Positions 25,079 to 32,856 of a DNA stretch of 41,301 nucleotides are shown here, piece by piece; the first letter of the stretch is position 1, and every line of letters begins with the position of its first letter. The notes beneath the pieces are model-generated. The model was not told the DNA's origin, did no database searches, and worked only from the letters and a program-made list of their open reading frames with translations. The position numbers were made by a program, and so were the translations under genes. The stretch lies in assembly GCA_020343655.1 (NCBI GenBank), contig CP070805.1, forward strand, positions 1,520,717-1,562,017, written 5' to 3'. The stretch comes from Promethearchaeota archaeon. Its GTDB lineage: Archaea; Asgardarchaeota; Lokiarchaeia; Sigyniarchaeales; SOKP01.

Positions 25079-26266
25079 TTATTTTTTCATATTAATGAAC
25101 TCCCCGGATTTCATTAAATTACAAGGTTTTAAATATTTTAAACCGGATCTCTTTACAAAATCATCTAATAGTTTTGTCCATTTCTTATAATTTCTTTTCC
25201 CTGCCGCAAATGGTCCAGGCATATCCATCCCAGCTATCATAGTATCATCTATTATTTTATAACCACTTACAATACCTTCCTCTAAAAGTCTACAACCTTC
25301 ATTTAATTGAATTGCATAATATAATTCTAAGTTGAAAATATTTGCTTTTTCATTGCTAGTAATCATGTGTATACCTTCTTTCCACTCATAGATTCCTTTT
25401 CCTGTCTTTTTTCCTAGTTTTCCCTCTTTTAATAAAGTTTTAAGAGTTTTTCCTGGGGTAAATTCTGGAGATAATTCTTTAGCGAAATAATTACGGGTAT
25501 CACATACTACATCAATACCGAAGTAATCCCATTTTGCAAATGGTCCTATAGCGGGATAAGAGACAACGTCATTATCAATGGTTTCTATTGGAATGCCTTT
25601 TTCCATAGCCAAGTCAAGAAGCCAATTTAGATATAAACTAGTACTTATAGTTAATCTATTAACAATGAATCCAGGACTTTCTTTTTCAATTTTCGCAATA
25701 TATCTTTTACCTTTTAACGCAGGAAATTTTTCACCAATTGCAATACCAATATCAAATGTTTCTTTGGAAGTATTAGCTCCCTTAATAACTTCAATCAACC
25801 TAAGAACTATGATAGGGGTAAAAAAATGCATACCAATAACCTTATCTGCTCTTCCAGAGGCTTCTGCTATCTTTGTTATACTCATTGTTGATGTATTTGT
25901 TGCTAGAATAGCATGCTTGGGTGCGAAGTTCCCTAACTTTTTAAAAATTTCTTGTTTGAGATCCATGTTTTCTGGTACAGATTCAATTACAAAATCAGCA
26001 TTCTCAACAGTTTTTTCTAAGTCCCTATTTAATATGAGATTTTTCATTAATAACTCTGGAGTAACTCCCTCATTAAAATAATCTTTTGATTCAAGTTTTT
26101 TTAAACCATTTACAATAAAATTTTTTGCTTTAGTAATTGTTTCTATTGATCTACTATATAAAAAGACCTTCTCAAAACCAGCCATAAGTGCAACCTGAGC
26201 AATTTCGCGTCCCATTGTTCCAGCACCTATAACAGCAATAGCTTTAATGCTATTTAAATCAACCAT
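25079..26266 (-). CDS. 3-hydroxyacyl-CoA dehydrogenase
   Basis: The 395-residue protein has the NAD-binding Rossmann motif IGAGTMG at residues 13-19. ATNTSTMSI and the catalytic-His segment MHFFTPIIVLRLIEVI follow (usually HFFNPxxxMxLVE). Two C-terminal helical domains come next (SPGFIVNRL, GKLGKKTGKGIYEW, then the second domain from about 310). It is longer than single-C-domain enzymes (about 280) because it keeps the second C-terminal domain. It oxidises 3-hydroxyacyl-CoA to 3-ketoacyl-CoA and probably works with the crotonase at 14436. Archaeal homologues are often fused to a crotonase; this one is not. ATG start; a single gene on the minus strand. Confidence 0.94.
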   Translation of the reverse strand: MVDLNSIKAIAVIGAGTMGREIAQVALMAGFEKVFLYSRSIETITKAKNFIVNGLKKLESKDYFNEGVTPELLMKNLILNRDLEKTVENADFVIESVPENMDLKQEIFKKLGNFAPKHAILATNTSTMSITKIAEASGRADKVIGMHFFTPIIVLRLIEVIKGANTSKETFDIGIAIGEKFPALKGKRYIAKIEKESPGFIVNRLTISTSLYLNWLLDLAMEKGIPIETIDNDVVSYPAIGPFAKWDYFGIDVVCDTRNYFAKELSPEFTPGKTLKTLLKEGKLGKKTGKGIYEWKEGIHMITSNEKANIFNLELYYAIQLNEGCRLLEEGIVSGYKIIDDTMIAGMDMPGPFAAGKRNYKKWTKLLDDFVKRSGLKYLKPCNLMKSGEFINMKK

Positions 26267-26351
26267 TTTTTAAAATCCTTATTTTTAATATCAATAAATT
26301 CAATTAAAACAAAGAATTAAAATTTACATCCCTTAAAAAATGTGTTTTTAA

Positions 26352-27398
26352 CTATACAAAAAAAGTTGCGATTAAATACCATGAGAGCATCATTGTTCCA
26401 ATCCCAAGAAAAATTGATATAGGCAGACCAGGTAATATTTTATTTCTTTTTAATCCTGCAATAGTAATTCCGGTACCTATTATTGTTGCAAATGCAGTTA
26501 AAATCATGACAATTAGATTATTAGTTTGAACAAGGGCACTGGAAGTAAGCATACTATAAAAAGCCAAATCACCTATTCCAATCTCTAATTTAGAAGTATC
26601 ATACTCATATTTTCCAGTTTCAATTTTATGTTCTATCATTTTTTCAGATAAGCTGTCTTCTTCCTCCGGTTGTGAAGCTATATCTATTAATTGTTTAATT
26701 GGTCCATGTTTATATAATACAGCGAAAATATCCCAACATGAAATCCCAATTAGGATGGCCAACGTAGTCCAAAGAGGCATTAATACTCCCATAGATGCTC
26801 CAATTAACAGACCTATATATAATACAATAAAATTTTTTGTTCTGATTGATTTTGAGGTAAAATATATATATATAAGAATGATGGTAAAAACACCAGTAAA
26901 AAAAATTAATTCATAATAAAACAAAAAGAATAAATTAGGCATGGTATAAAATGCTAAATATATTATTATCTGTCCAAAAAACCATGTTTGGAAAAATGAA
27001 ATCAATGCAAAACTAAAACCAAAAATATACATTAAAACTCCAATTCCCTTTTTCTTTATTACAAATATTATTATGAAGGCAGATATTCCAGCTAAAGCTG
27101 TATAAATTAATCCGTTTAAGATTCCACCCAAGAGACCCATCTCGCTTTCTGAGAAATAACCCCCATCTATTTGAATACCTGCTTCAATATATGTAAGATA
27201 TGCCAAAATACCTGCGATTACAACCACAATAATTATGGGAACGGGATATAATTTTCTTTTTGTCCTATATGTTGGAAAGAAGTGGGGGATAAAATCTTTT
27301 TTAATTATTTCTTTATCTGTTTCTGCTCCAATTGAAGGTTTTTGAAAGAGATCTTTACCTAATTTCTTTTCCTCTGAATTTTCTGGGAGATCTGTCAT
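26352..27398 (-). CDS. Presenilin/signal-peptide-peptidase family intramembrane aspartyl protease
   Basis: The roughly 348-residue protein has nine hydrophobic segments after a soluble N-terminus of about 50 residues. It carries the three A22/presenilin motifs in order. TM6 has CWDIFAVLYKHGP with Asp223, equal to YDLVAVL of presenilin but with Trp for Tyr. TM7 has IGIGDLAFYSML with Asp277, a perfect GxGD. TM9 has LPGLPISIF, equal to PALPISI but with Gly for Ala. An acidic 45-residue loop separates TM6 and TM7, as in presenilin. These proteases cut transmembrane helices within the bilayer; archaeal homologues act without the other gamma-secretase subunits. An upstream in-frame TTG (27410) exists, but I chose the ATG at 27398. 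The substrate is unknown, and the neighbouring genes give no hint. Confidence 0.92.
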   Translation of the reverse strand: MTDLPENSEEKKLGKDLFQKPSIGAETDKEIIKKDFIPHFFPTYRTKRKLYPVPIIIVVVIAGILAYLTYIEAGIQIDGGYFSESEMGLLGGILNGLIYTALAGISAFIIIFVIKKKGIGVLMYIFGFSFALISFFQTWFFGQIIIYLAFYTMPNLFFLFYYELIFFTGVFTIILIYIYFTSKSIRTKNFIVLYIGLLIGASMGVLMPLWTTLAILIGISCWDIFAVLYKHGPIKQLIDIASQPEEEDSLSEKMIEHKIETGKYEYDTSKLEIGIGDLAFYSMLTSSALVQTNNLIVMILTAFATIIGTGITIAGLKRNKILPGLPISIFLGIGTMMLSWYLIATFFV

Positions 27399-27553
27399 AT
27401 TACTATACAATTGATTAAAAAAAATAATTAGTTTTAATTTATAATATTATTAATGACTTAAATACCTTTTAATAATGAAATTTAAGCTAATCTTTCAATT
27501 TTTTAATGTAAGAAAGAAACTTCTTATAGAAAGTAACTTTTAATACTCTGATA

Positions 27554-28300
27554 ATGCCAAAACTTCAGAAATATGAGCAAAAAATTCGCAGATATAAAGA
27601 AAAATTAAAAAAATTAATTATACGGATAGGAATTTCTTACCCTAAAGAATTTGAATTAAAAGATGAAATATCAGAAAAGCTTTTATTACCTTGTCATTTA
27701 GGAATTCTATTTTTTGGAGATTTTGATATAACTTTATTTGAAAAAATAAAATTTCGATTAAATGAAATTTATGATTCTTATTTTTTTGAAATTAGAAATT
27801 TAGGAGGCTATAATTTTCCGATCAAACTATTTTCTAAAGGTGTGAAAAAAGAGTACAGAGAAATGAAAAAGTCTTCTGATAAAATTAAAATTCATCCAAC
27901 TAACAAATTCTACCAAATACTGATAAACAAAAGGATCGAAGAAAACCTTGGAATGATAATTGCAATTACTGACCTTCCTATATATTCAAGCAACGATGAT
28001 AATATCTTATTTTTGTTTGGAGAAACTCACTTAAAGCATCGATGTTGTGTAATATCCTTGTTAAAATTAAAAGAACAGTTCTATAATAGACCTAAAAATC
28101 ATCATCTTTTTGAACAGCGAGTTATTAAAGAAGTTGTTCATGAGATTGGTCATTTAATTATCGGCCCTGATCATTGCCTTAATAAGTCATGCGTAATGAG
28201 ATTTTCAAATGATGTAAAAGAAATTGATAAGAAGTTATTTAATTTTTGTAATGAATGCAAAATAAAATTAATCAATGTTAGAGAAAGATATAACTTTTAG
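27554..28300 (+). CDS. Archaemetzincin (M54 metalloprotease) with shifted zinc-motif spacing
   Basis: The 248-residue protein carries the archaemetzincin zinc signature near its C-terminus: His196-E-I-G-His200, then Gly204, His207 and Cys208, four residues, Cys213-V-Met215, and Cys232-x2-Cys235. The family pattern is HExxHxxGxxHCx4CxM followed by about 17 residues and CxxC. Here three residues rather than two separate His200 from the glycine, and 16 precede the last CxxC. MRFSN after the Met is typical. The N-terminal 130 residues are less conserved and rich in Lys. Archaeal family members are usually somewhat shorter (about 180-200). The role is unknown in any archaeon. The ATG follows a long AT-rich region divergent from the presenilin gene. 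Confidence 0.92.
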   Translation: MPKLQKYEQKIRRYKEKLKKLIIRIGISYPKEFELKDEISEKLLLPCHLGILFFGDFDITLFEKIKFRLNEIYDSYFFEIRNLGGYNFPIKLFSKGVKKEYREMKKSSDKIKIHPTNKFYQILINKRIEENLGMIIAITDLPIYSSNDDNILFLFGETHLKHRCCVISLLKLKEQFYNRPKNHHLFEQRVIKEVVHEIGHLIIGPDHCLNKSCVMRFSNDVKEIDKKLFNFCNECKIKLINVRERYNF

Positions 28301-28340
28301 AAGAAAGCTAAAAATTACCAATTGCGAGATTTGACCTGAT

Positions 28341-29591
28341 TCAAAAAGAAACGAGAGGTAATTTATGTATAAACTCCTTAACCAATTCTACTCTTTGTTT
28401 CCTTTCCTTATTATAATATCTCAAAGGGTATAGCTCATTGATTATAAACTTATAGAGTTTCACCCAAGTTTTAGCAACTCTGCTAATTCGATAATTTTGA
28501 GCAACCAATTTTGCATTAAGTCCCATCTCTGCTCGTAAATCATCATTCTTAAATAATTTAACAACTTTATCCTTGAATTCATCAAGATTATTCGCGAGAT
28601 ATCCAGTTTTGCCATGTCTGATCACATTTGAAATTCCAACGGCATTGGCTCCAACACAAGGAGTACCTTGAGCCATTGCTTCAATGTTTGTCAACCCTTC
28701 CGCTTCTATCCATGACCAAAGACAGGCTAAATCGGCAGTATTATACAATTTTAATAAATCTGTAAAAGGTACCCTACCTAAATAAGATACATTATCTCTA
28801 TATTGTCTTTTTTTAATTAATTTATTAACATGGGAACTTGAAGGTCCATCACTTCCTACAAGAACTAAATGTGAATTTGGTACTTCCTTTTGGATCCTTC
28901 TAAATGTCCTAATTATACTGAGTTGGTGTTTTTCAGGTGATAACCTTGAAGCATATAAAAGAATCTTCTTATTATCTAAATTATATTTATCCCGTATTCC
29001 ATTTTCTCTTACATCTGTAAAATATAAATCTGAGATACCATTCGTCATGCAAATAATCGGTTCCTTAAATCTTTGATCTCTAAGTAATTCTTTTTTCGAT
29101 TTCGTTGGTACGGAGACAAGATCATATTTATCTAGTACATGTCGTTCATAACGCCAAACCCAATCCATTCTTGCCAACAACTTGCCAAGGAGTGGTATAT
29201 ATTGTGCCGTGTAAAATGATAATGGAGAATTATGAGTTCCTGTCATCGGAATACCCAAATATTTTGCCCAATTAATTGCCATAGATCCAAAACTGGCATG
29301 TGTATGAATATGTGCTATATCTAGATAATCATAGGAACAGAAAAAGTATTTATGTAATGGAAAGCTCAATACAAAACCAGTTTTAGGAGATATTTTAGCT
29401 CCTAAAAAGTTATAGAGGAACAGGTTTTTGGGTTTGACCTTAGGGTATTGAATTCCTGGTGCAAATACATGAACATTATGATCTGTATATTTTGCGATGG
29501 CTTCAGCAAGATTTCTACAAGCAATAGCCGTACCGTTTACTTGTGAATACATTGATGTGAAAAATCCGATATCCAGCTTTTGTTTTGCCAT
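28341..29591 (-). CDS. GT4 family glycosyltransferase
   Basis: The 416-residue protein has the GT-B fold. The N-terminal acceptor domain begins DIGFFTSMYSQVNGTAIACRNLAEAI, with IAHIHTHASFGSMAINWAKYLGIPMTGTHNSP. The C-terminal domain has ASRLSPEKHQLSIIRTF and the retaining GT4 signature EAEGLTNIEAMAQGTPCVG. It resembles the monoglucosyl/mannosyl-lipid and phosphatidylinositol mannosyltransferase group, so a membrane-lipid or cell-surface glycan substrate is likely, but the specificity cannot be read. No membrane segment is seen. ATG start at 29591. An AT-rich upstream region of about 590 bp with inverted repeats carries its promoter. Confidence 0.92.
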   Translation of the reverse strand: MAKQKLDIGFFTSMYSQVNGTAIACRNLAEAIAKYTDHNVHVFAPGIQYPKVKPKNLFLYNFLGAKISPKTGFVLSFPLHKYFFCSYDYLDIAHIHTHASFGSMAINWAKYLGIPMTGTHNSPLSFYTAQYIPLLGKLLARMDWVWRYERHVLDKYDLVSVPTKSKKELLRDQRFKEPIICMTNGISDLYFTDVRENGIRDKYNLDNKKILLYASRLSPEKHQLSIIRTFRRIQKEVPNSHLVLVGSDGPSSSHVNKLIKKRQYRDNVSYLGRVPFTDLLKLYNTADLACLWSWIEAEGLTNIEAMAQGTPCVGANAVGISNVIRHGKTGYLANNLDEFKDKVVKLFKNDDLRAEMGLNAKLVAQNYRISRVAKTWVKLYKFIINELYPLRYYNKERKQRVELVKEFIHKLPLVSF

Positions 29592-30181
29592 TTTGCTTCA
29601 GAGATAAAAGAACGGAGGTTTTAGACAGATTAAATTATGTAAAACATATGTTTTTTAATAATTTAATTATTAATTAAATTAAAAACATGTTTATATATAA
29701 AAACATATGATTTAATAAAAAAAAATCGATTTTTTAATAAGGATAATAAACAATAAAATTAAGATTATTAGAGCAGAATAACATAATGGTTAATCTTATG
29801 AATTTAAAAATATTCTAAATATGGAAATTTCAATAGAAAGCTTTTTTTCGAATAGGTTTTTCAGTATTAACAGAATAATTCAAATTTTAAAATTGGATAA
29901 AAAATAAATCGTAACCACTAAAGTTATGGCTTTATCGAATATTATCAATGAGAGATCGATAGTTTATTTCACAATTCTCTAAACCTTCTATTATTCTGAT
30001 TTAGAGAATCGCTAACCTCTTGATATATTTTAGTTATTATTTTTAGTTAAGTATTTTATTAGAATTTAATTTTTACTAAATTTAATATGAGATTCTCTAC
30101 TTAGTATATTATACATATATATTTTCTTGATTGAACATTAAAATAATTAAATTTTTTTGTTTTGTTAAATGATTCAAAATC
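29592..30181. other. 590-bp AT-rich intergenic region with inverted repeats
   Basis: No recognisable gene. It holds three notable features. TAATTTAATTA/TAATTAAATTA at about 29657-29681 is a near-continuous palindrome flanked by AAACATATG and AACATGTTT copies (29642 to 29710). ATTCTCTAAA (29974-29983) pairs with TTTAGAGAAT (30000-30009) across a 16-nt loop. A 28-codon ORF at 29821-29907 (MEISIESFFSNRFFSINRII...) cannot be judged. It may contain promoters for the divergent GT4 gene and the 63-aa gene, or a small RNA. Confidence 0.4.
29974..30009. repeat. Inverted repeat ATTCTCTAAA / TTTAGAGAAT
   Basis: A perfect 10-bp inverted repeat with a 16-nt loop, about 170 bp before the 63-aa gene. A further GATTCTCTAC occurs at about 30091. 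It could be a regulator site or a hairpin in an unannotated transcript. Confidence 0.4.
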
Positions 30182-30373
30182 ATGGACTCGGAAGAAGAAA
30201 AAAAAATAATTGAAGATATCTTAAAACAAAGAAGATTATCATATTCTATAGAGATATTAGATGTTCAAGGCGATAGATATACTATTCGTAATAATTTCGG
30301 TTCTACAATCGTATATATAAAGAAGGGAGATCGTTTTTTATCAGAAGAAGAATCTACACAAAAACAAGAATAA
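30182..30373 (+). CDS. Small hypothetical protein (63 aa)
   Basis: The ORF has ATG start, an acidic helical N-terminus (MDSEEEKKIIEDILKQRR) and a beta-rich middle (YSIEILDVQGDRYTIRNNFGSTIVYIKKGDRF) that would suit a small beta-barrel. The tail is polar. No overlapping gene exists and the composition is protein-like. I recognise no family. The next gene in the same direction begins about 150-170 bp later with its own TATA-like element, so they are probably separate units. Confidence 0.5.
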   Translation: MDSEEEKKIIEDILKQRRLSYSIEILDVQGDRYTIRNNFGSTIVYIKKGDRFLSEEESTQKQE

Positions 30374-30491
30374 TTTTGTATTTCAATATAATGTTATTTT
30401 TAAAAAATTACTTACCTTTTAAGGAGCATTATTTTTTAATTAATAAAGTAAAATCTTATAATATTTTTTAGATAAGAATTTAAGATAAAAA

Positions 30492-30500
30492 TTTTATAAA
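30492..30500 (+). promoter_or_regulatory. TATA-like element before ATG 30527
   Basis: TTTTATAAA ends 26 nt upstream of the ATG at 30527, the right distance for an archaeal promoter giving a nearly leaderless transcript. It supports translation starting at 30527, in a frame different from the main coding frame downstream. Confidence 0.4.
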
Positions 30501-30542
30501 TTAATTAACAAAAATAATAAAATTTCATGGATTTTCGGTTGA

Positions 30543-31682
30543 TTAAAAATTCGACGAAGAAGGATTGGGTCAGATAATATAGAAAGTAAATTCATTGAAA
30601 AATTTCGGGCAGTCATAGATGATCACACTTCACTTTCAATCTATAATAAAAAGAAAAGATCGTTTTGTGTTATTCGAAGAGATTTAGCAAAATCGTATGA
30701 GATCGAGGTTGATGCATCGGAAGCCCCAATTTTAAATAAATTGCTAAACGATCCAGAACCATATGAAAGTTCCATAGCAGATTTGAAAATTCTAGAGGAA
30801 GAAATATTTCCGATAAATACAGCTTTTCAGAAGGTTTTTGGAACAGACAAAGAACTTAAATTAAATTCTATTAGATTAGCCATTGGTAGTAATTATAATG
30901 ATTATGTTTCAATTGGAGAAAACGATTTGATTAAATTTGATGTAAAGCCAACCCTTAGTGGATTAATGAATTTTATCAAAGAAAACAAGGAAAGTATTTT
31001 AGGATTTTTAGATTGCGAATATATAAGTGAAGAAGGTAACGTTATCTATCTAAATTGTGGTAAAAAAAATTTATCTGAAAATATTTATTCTATTAAACTA
31101 TTAATCCTTGCTTCTATGCAACAAAGGGGATTTTTTCTTCAACAAGAACATAAGTATTATGGTCTTCAACTTTATATTATTATCGAATCTAGAAATGCAA
31201 ATGATATTAAATTATTTGAGTTATTAAAAGAATTAAATATCGATTGGGAATTAATATTTTTTAGAAGAAAACTAGCTATACATGATTGGACAGAAATTGA
31301 ATGTGAGAAGAATTCCGAAAATCTTAAGAGTTTTCTTCGTGCTAAATTTGAGACTCTAAATTATTTTGATGTAAATAATATACTACGTTTAATAATTAAG
31401 AACCAATTACCTTTTAAGGTAGCTAATAAAATGGGTTCATTATTATATAGAATGAAAAATGAACGAGCTATTCGATTTCAAGATAAAAAATTTCAAGAAA
31501 GCCCATATCAAGAAGATCAAATTCAACAGGATGAATATTCTATTACTCTTAAGAAAGCAGAGGTTGCTGCTGCTGCTAAACTCGCTTGTACATACTTGGG
31601 AATTAAGAAAAAGATTAAATTTGACCGAGATATTTCTAACGATGAGATACTAAAATATGAAGAAGAATTAACAAATATGTAA
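30543..31682 (+). CDS. Unrecognised protein with unresolved 5' end
   Basis: The frame is open from just after a TGA (30540-30542) to the stop at 31682. The first conventional start is a TTG at 30741 (313 aa), but the 66 codons before it read like real protein (SDNIESKFIEKFRAVIDDH, SFCVIRRDLAKSYEIEVDASEAP). No ATG, GTG or TTG lies in them. An ATG at 30527 with a well-placed TATA element opens 16 codons (MDFRLIKNSTKKDWVR) in the neighbouring frame, ending in TAA at 30575. Skipping one T there would join it to the main frame. The protein is mixed alpha/beta with no motif I know. Residues before and after the TTG faintly recall an MCM N-terminal domain, but no ATPase follows. A role is not assigned. 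Confidence 0.6.
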   Translation, partial: LKIRRRRIGSDNIESKFIEKFRAVIDDHTSLSIYNKKKRSFCVIRRDLAKSYEIEVDASEAPILNKLLNDPEPYESSIADLKILEEEIFPINTAFQKVFGTDKELKLNSIRLAIGSNYNDYVSIGENDLIKFDVKPTLSGLMNFIKENKESILGFLDCEYISEEGNVIYLNCGKKNLSENIYSIKLLILASMQQRGFFLQQEHKYYGLQLYIIIESRNANDIKLFELLKELNIDWELIFFRRKLAIHDWTEIECEKNSENLKSFLRAKFETLNYFDVNNILRLIIKNQLPFKVANKMGSLLYRMKNERAIRFQDKKFQESPYQEDQIQQDEYSITLKKAEVAAAAKLACTYLGIKKKIKFDRDISNDEILKYEEELTNM

Positions 31683-31752
31683 TTTCTTATTTTTATTTTA
31701 TGTCTAAAAAAAATGTAAAAGGCTAAAAATTTGTTAAAATAGTCATTGCTTT

Positions 31753-32748
31753 TTATCTCAATCCATAAGATTGCTTCAATAATTCATGATTTACCGCTCC
31801 AACGGTTTTACTTTTTCCTGTTTGAGTATTTGTAACAGTGTATATTGCTGGAGCGAATAATCCGGGATCAATATCATAAAAGTTATAATTTGCAGTTTTA
31901 AACGTTTCAAGAAATGGTTTTCCATAACTAGAAGATGTATTAGCAGGTGCTTTATTTAGAAGTTCAAATATTTCTTCTTCTTTATCCTTTTCTAGATTAA
32001 TAGTATAATATGTTAAACCCGCAGCACTTATTGAATCGTTAGTACGGCCCATTGCCCCTAGATCATCTTTAGCAATAGGAGCTATCGTAGTAGTGCCAAA
32101 GCCATTACTTATTATATCTATTGGAAATTTTATTTCATGTAATTTATGTATCCCAGTTTCTACTATTCTAGCAGCTACTTGAATGGAACCTGTCAAACAT
32201 GCAGTTGGGGCGCATACTGCATAGGTATTATTTGAGTCAACAGTACATTTTTCAGCAACAATATTCATTACTTCTTCATTTGGTAATTTAGGAGTTTCAA
32301 AAACAATAACGGCACAATCTGAATCATCTGTATAATCTATTTCTTCAAATATTTTTTCTACTTTACTTTTAGCTCGAGCAGGTCCTGATCCTAAAGATTG
32401 GAAAACAATTTTTTTTTTCAACTGTCCATCTTTTTCTACTTCCTTTTTCAATTTAATATTCCATCCTGCCAATTGAGAAGCCATACAAGAAAGTATTGGT
32501 TCTGAAGTGTAAACATTAACACTGGGTAAATAATGTCCATCCAAATTATAAGAAGAAAATTTTATAGTCCCTATACCACCCATACAGATTTCTCCTACTA
32601 ATTTACCCCCGATCCAAGTTGCATTTGTCATATCAAGGATCGTGGAGCCATTTTCTAATTTAGATATCCTTGCCTTATAAAGTTCTTTATTCTGGATGAT
32701 TTTTTCAATAATCTTTTTAGCTAGATCATTTATTTTTACATGATGCAC
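31753..32748 (-). CDS. mch: Methenyltetrahydromethanopterin cyclohydrolase
   Basis: The 331-residue protein is a standard-length Mch. Typical blocks are ATWIGGKLVGEICMGGIGTI, VNVYTSEPILSCMASQLAGW, LGSGPARA, AVCAPTACLTGSIQVAARIVETGIHKLHE, and PIAKDDLGAMGRTNDSISAAGLTYY. It interconverts formyl- and methenyl-H4MPT in the methyl branch of the Wood-Ljungdahl pathway. The start is GTG at 32748 (MHHVKIND), supported by GGTGA at Shine-Dalgarno distance. ATG-containing alternatives nearby are out of frame. It shares a 108-bp divergent region with the RecJ-like gene. ftr and mtd, acting before and after it in the pathway, lie 7-9 kb away. Confidence 0.97.
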   Translation of the reverse strand: MHHVKINDLAKKIIEKIIQNKELYKARISKLENGSTILDMTNATWIGGKLVGEICMGGIGTIKFSSYNLDGHYLPSVNVYTSEPILSCMASQLAGWNIKLKKEVEKDGQLKKKIVFQSLGSGPARAKSKVEKIFEEIDYTDDSDCAVIVFETPKLPNEEVMNIVAEKCTVDSNNTYAVCAPTACLTGSIQVAARIVETGIHKLHEIKFPIDIISNGFGTTTIAPIAKDDLGAMGRTNDSISAAGLTYYTINLEKDKEEEIFELLNKAPANTSSSYGKPFLETFKTANYNFYDIDPGLFAPAIYTVTNTQTGKSKTVGAVNHELLKQSYGLR

Positions 32749-32856
32749 TCATTTTCACCTTATGAAAATTACTTTTTTTAATTGAGTATTTATTATTATT
32801 TTGATAATATAATATAATATTGATTTTGCATTTATGATTATCTATATCTATAAAAT

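Noticed and set aside
30543-31682. MCM N-terminal domain in the unrecognised protein
   Set aside because: The resemblance is limited to a short basic/acidic stretch near the start; no OB zinc finger, Walker A or Walker B follows.
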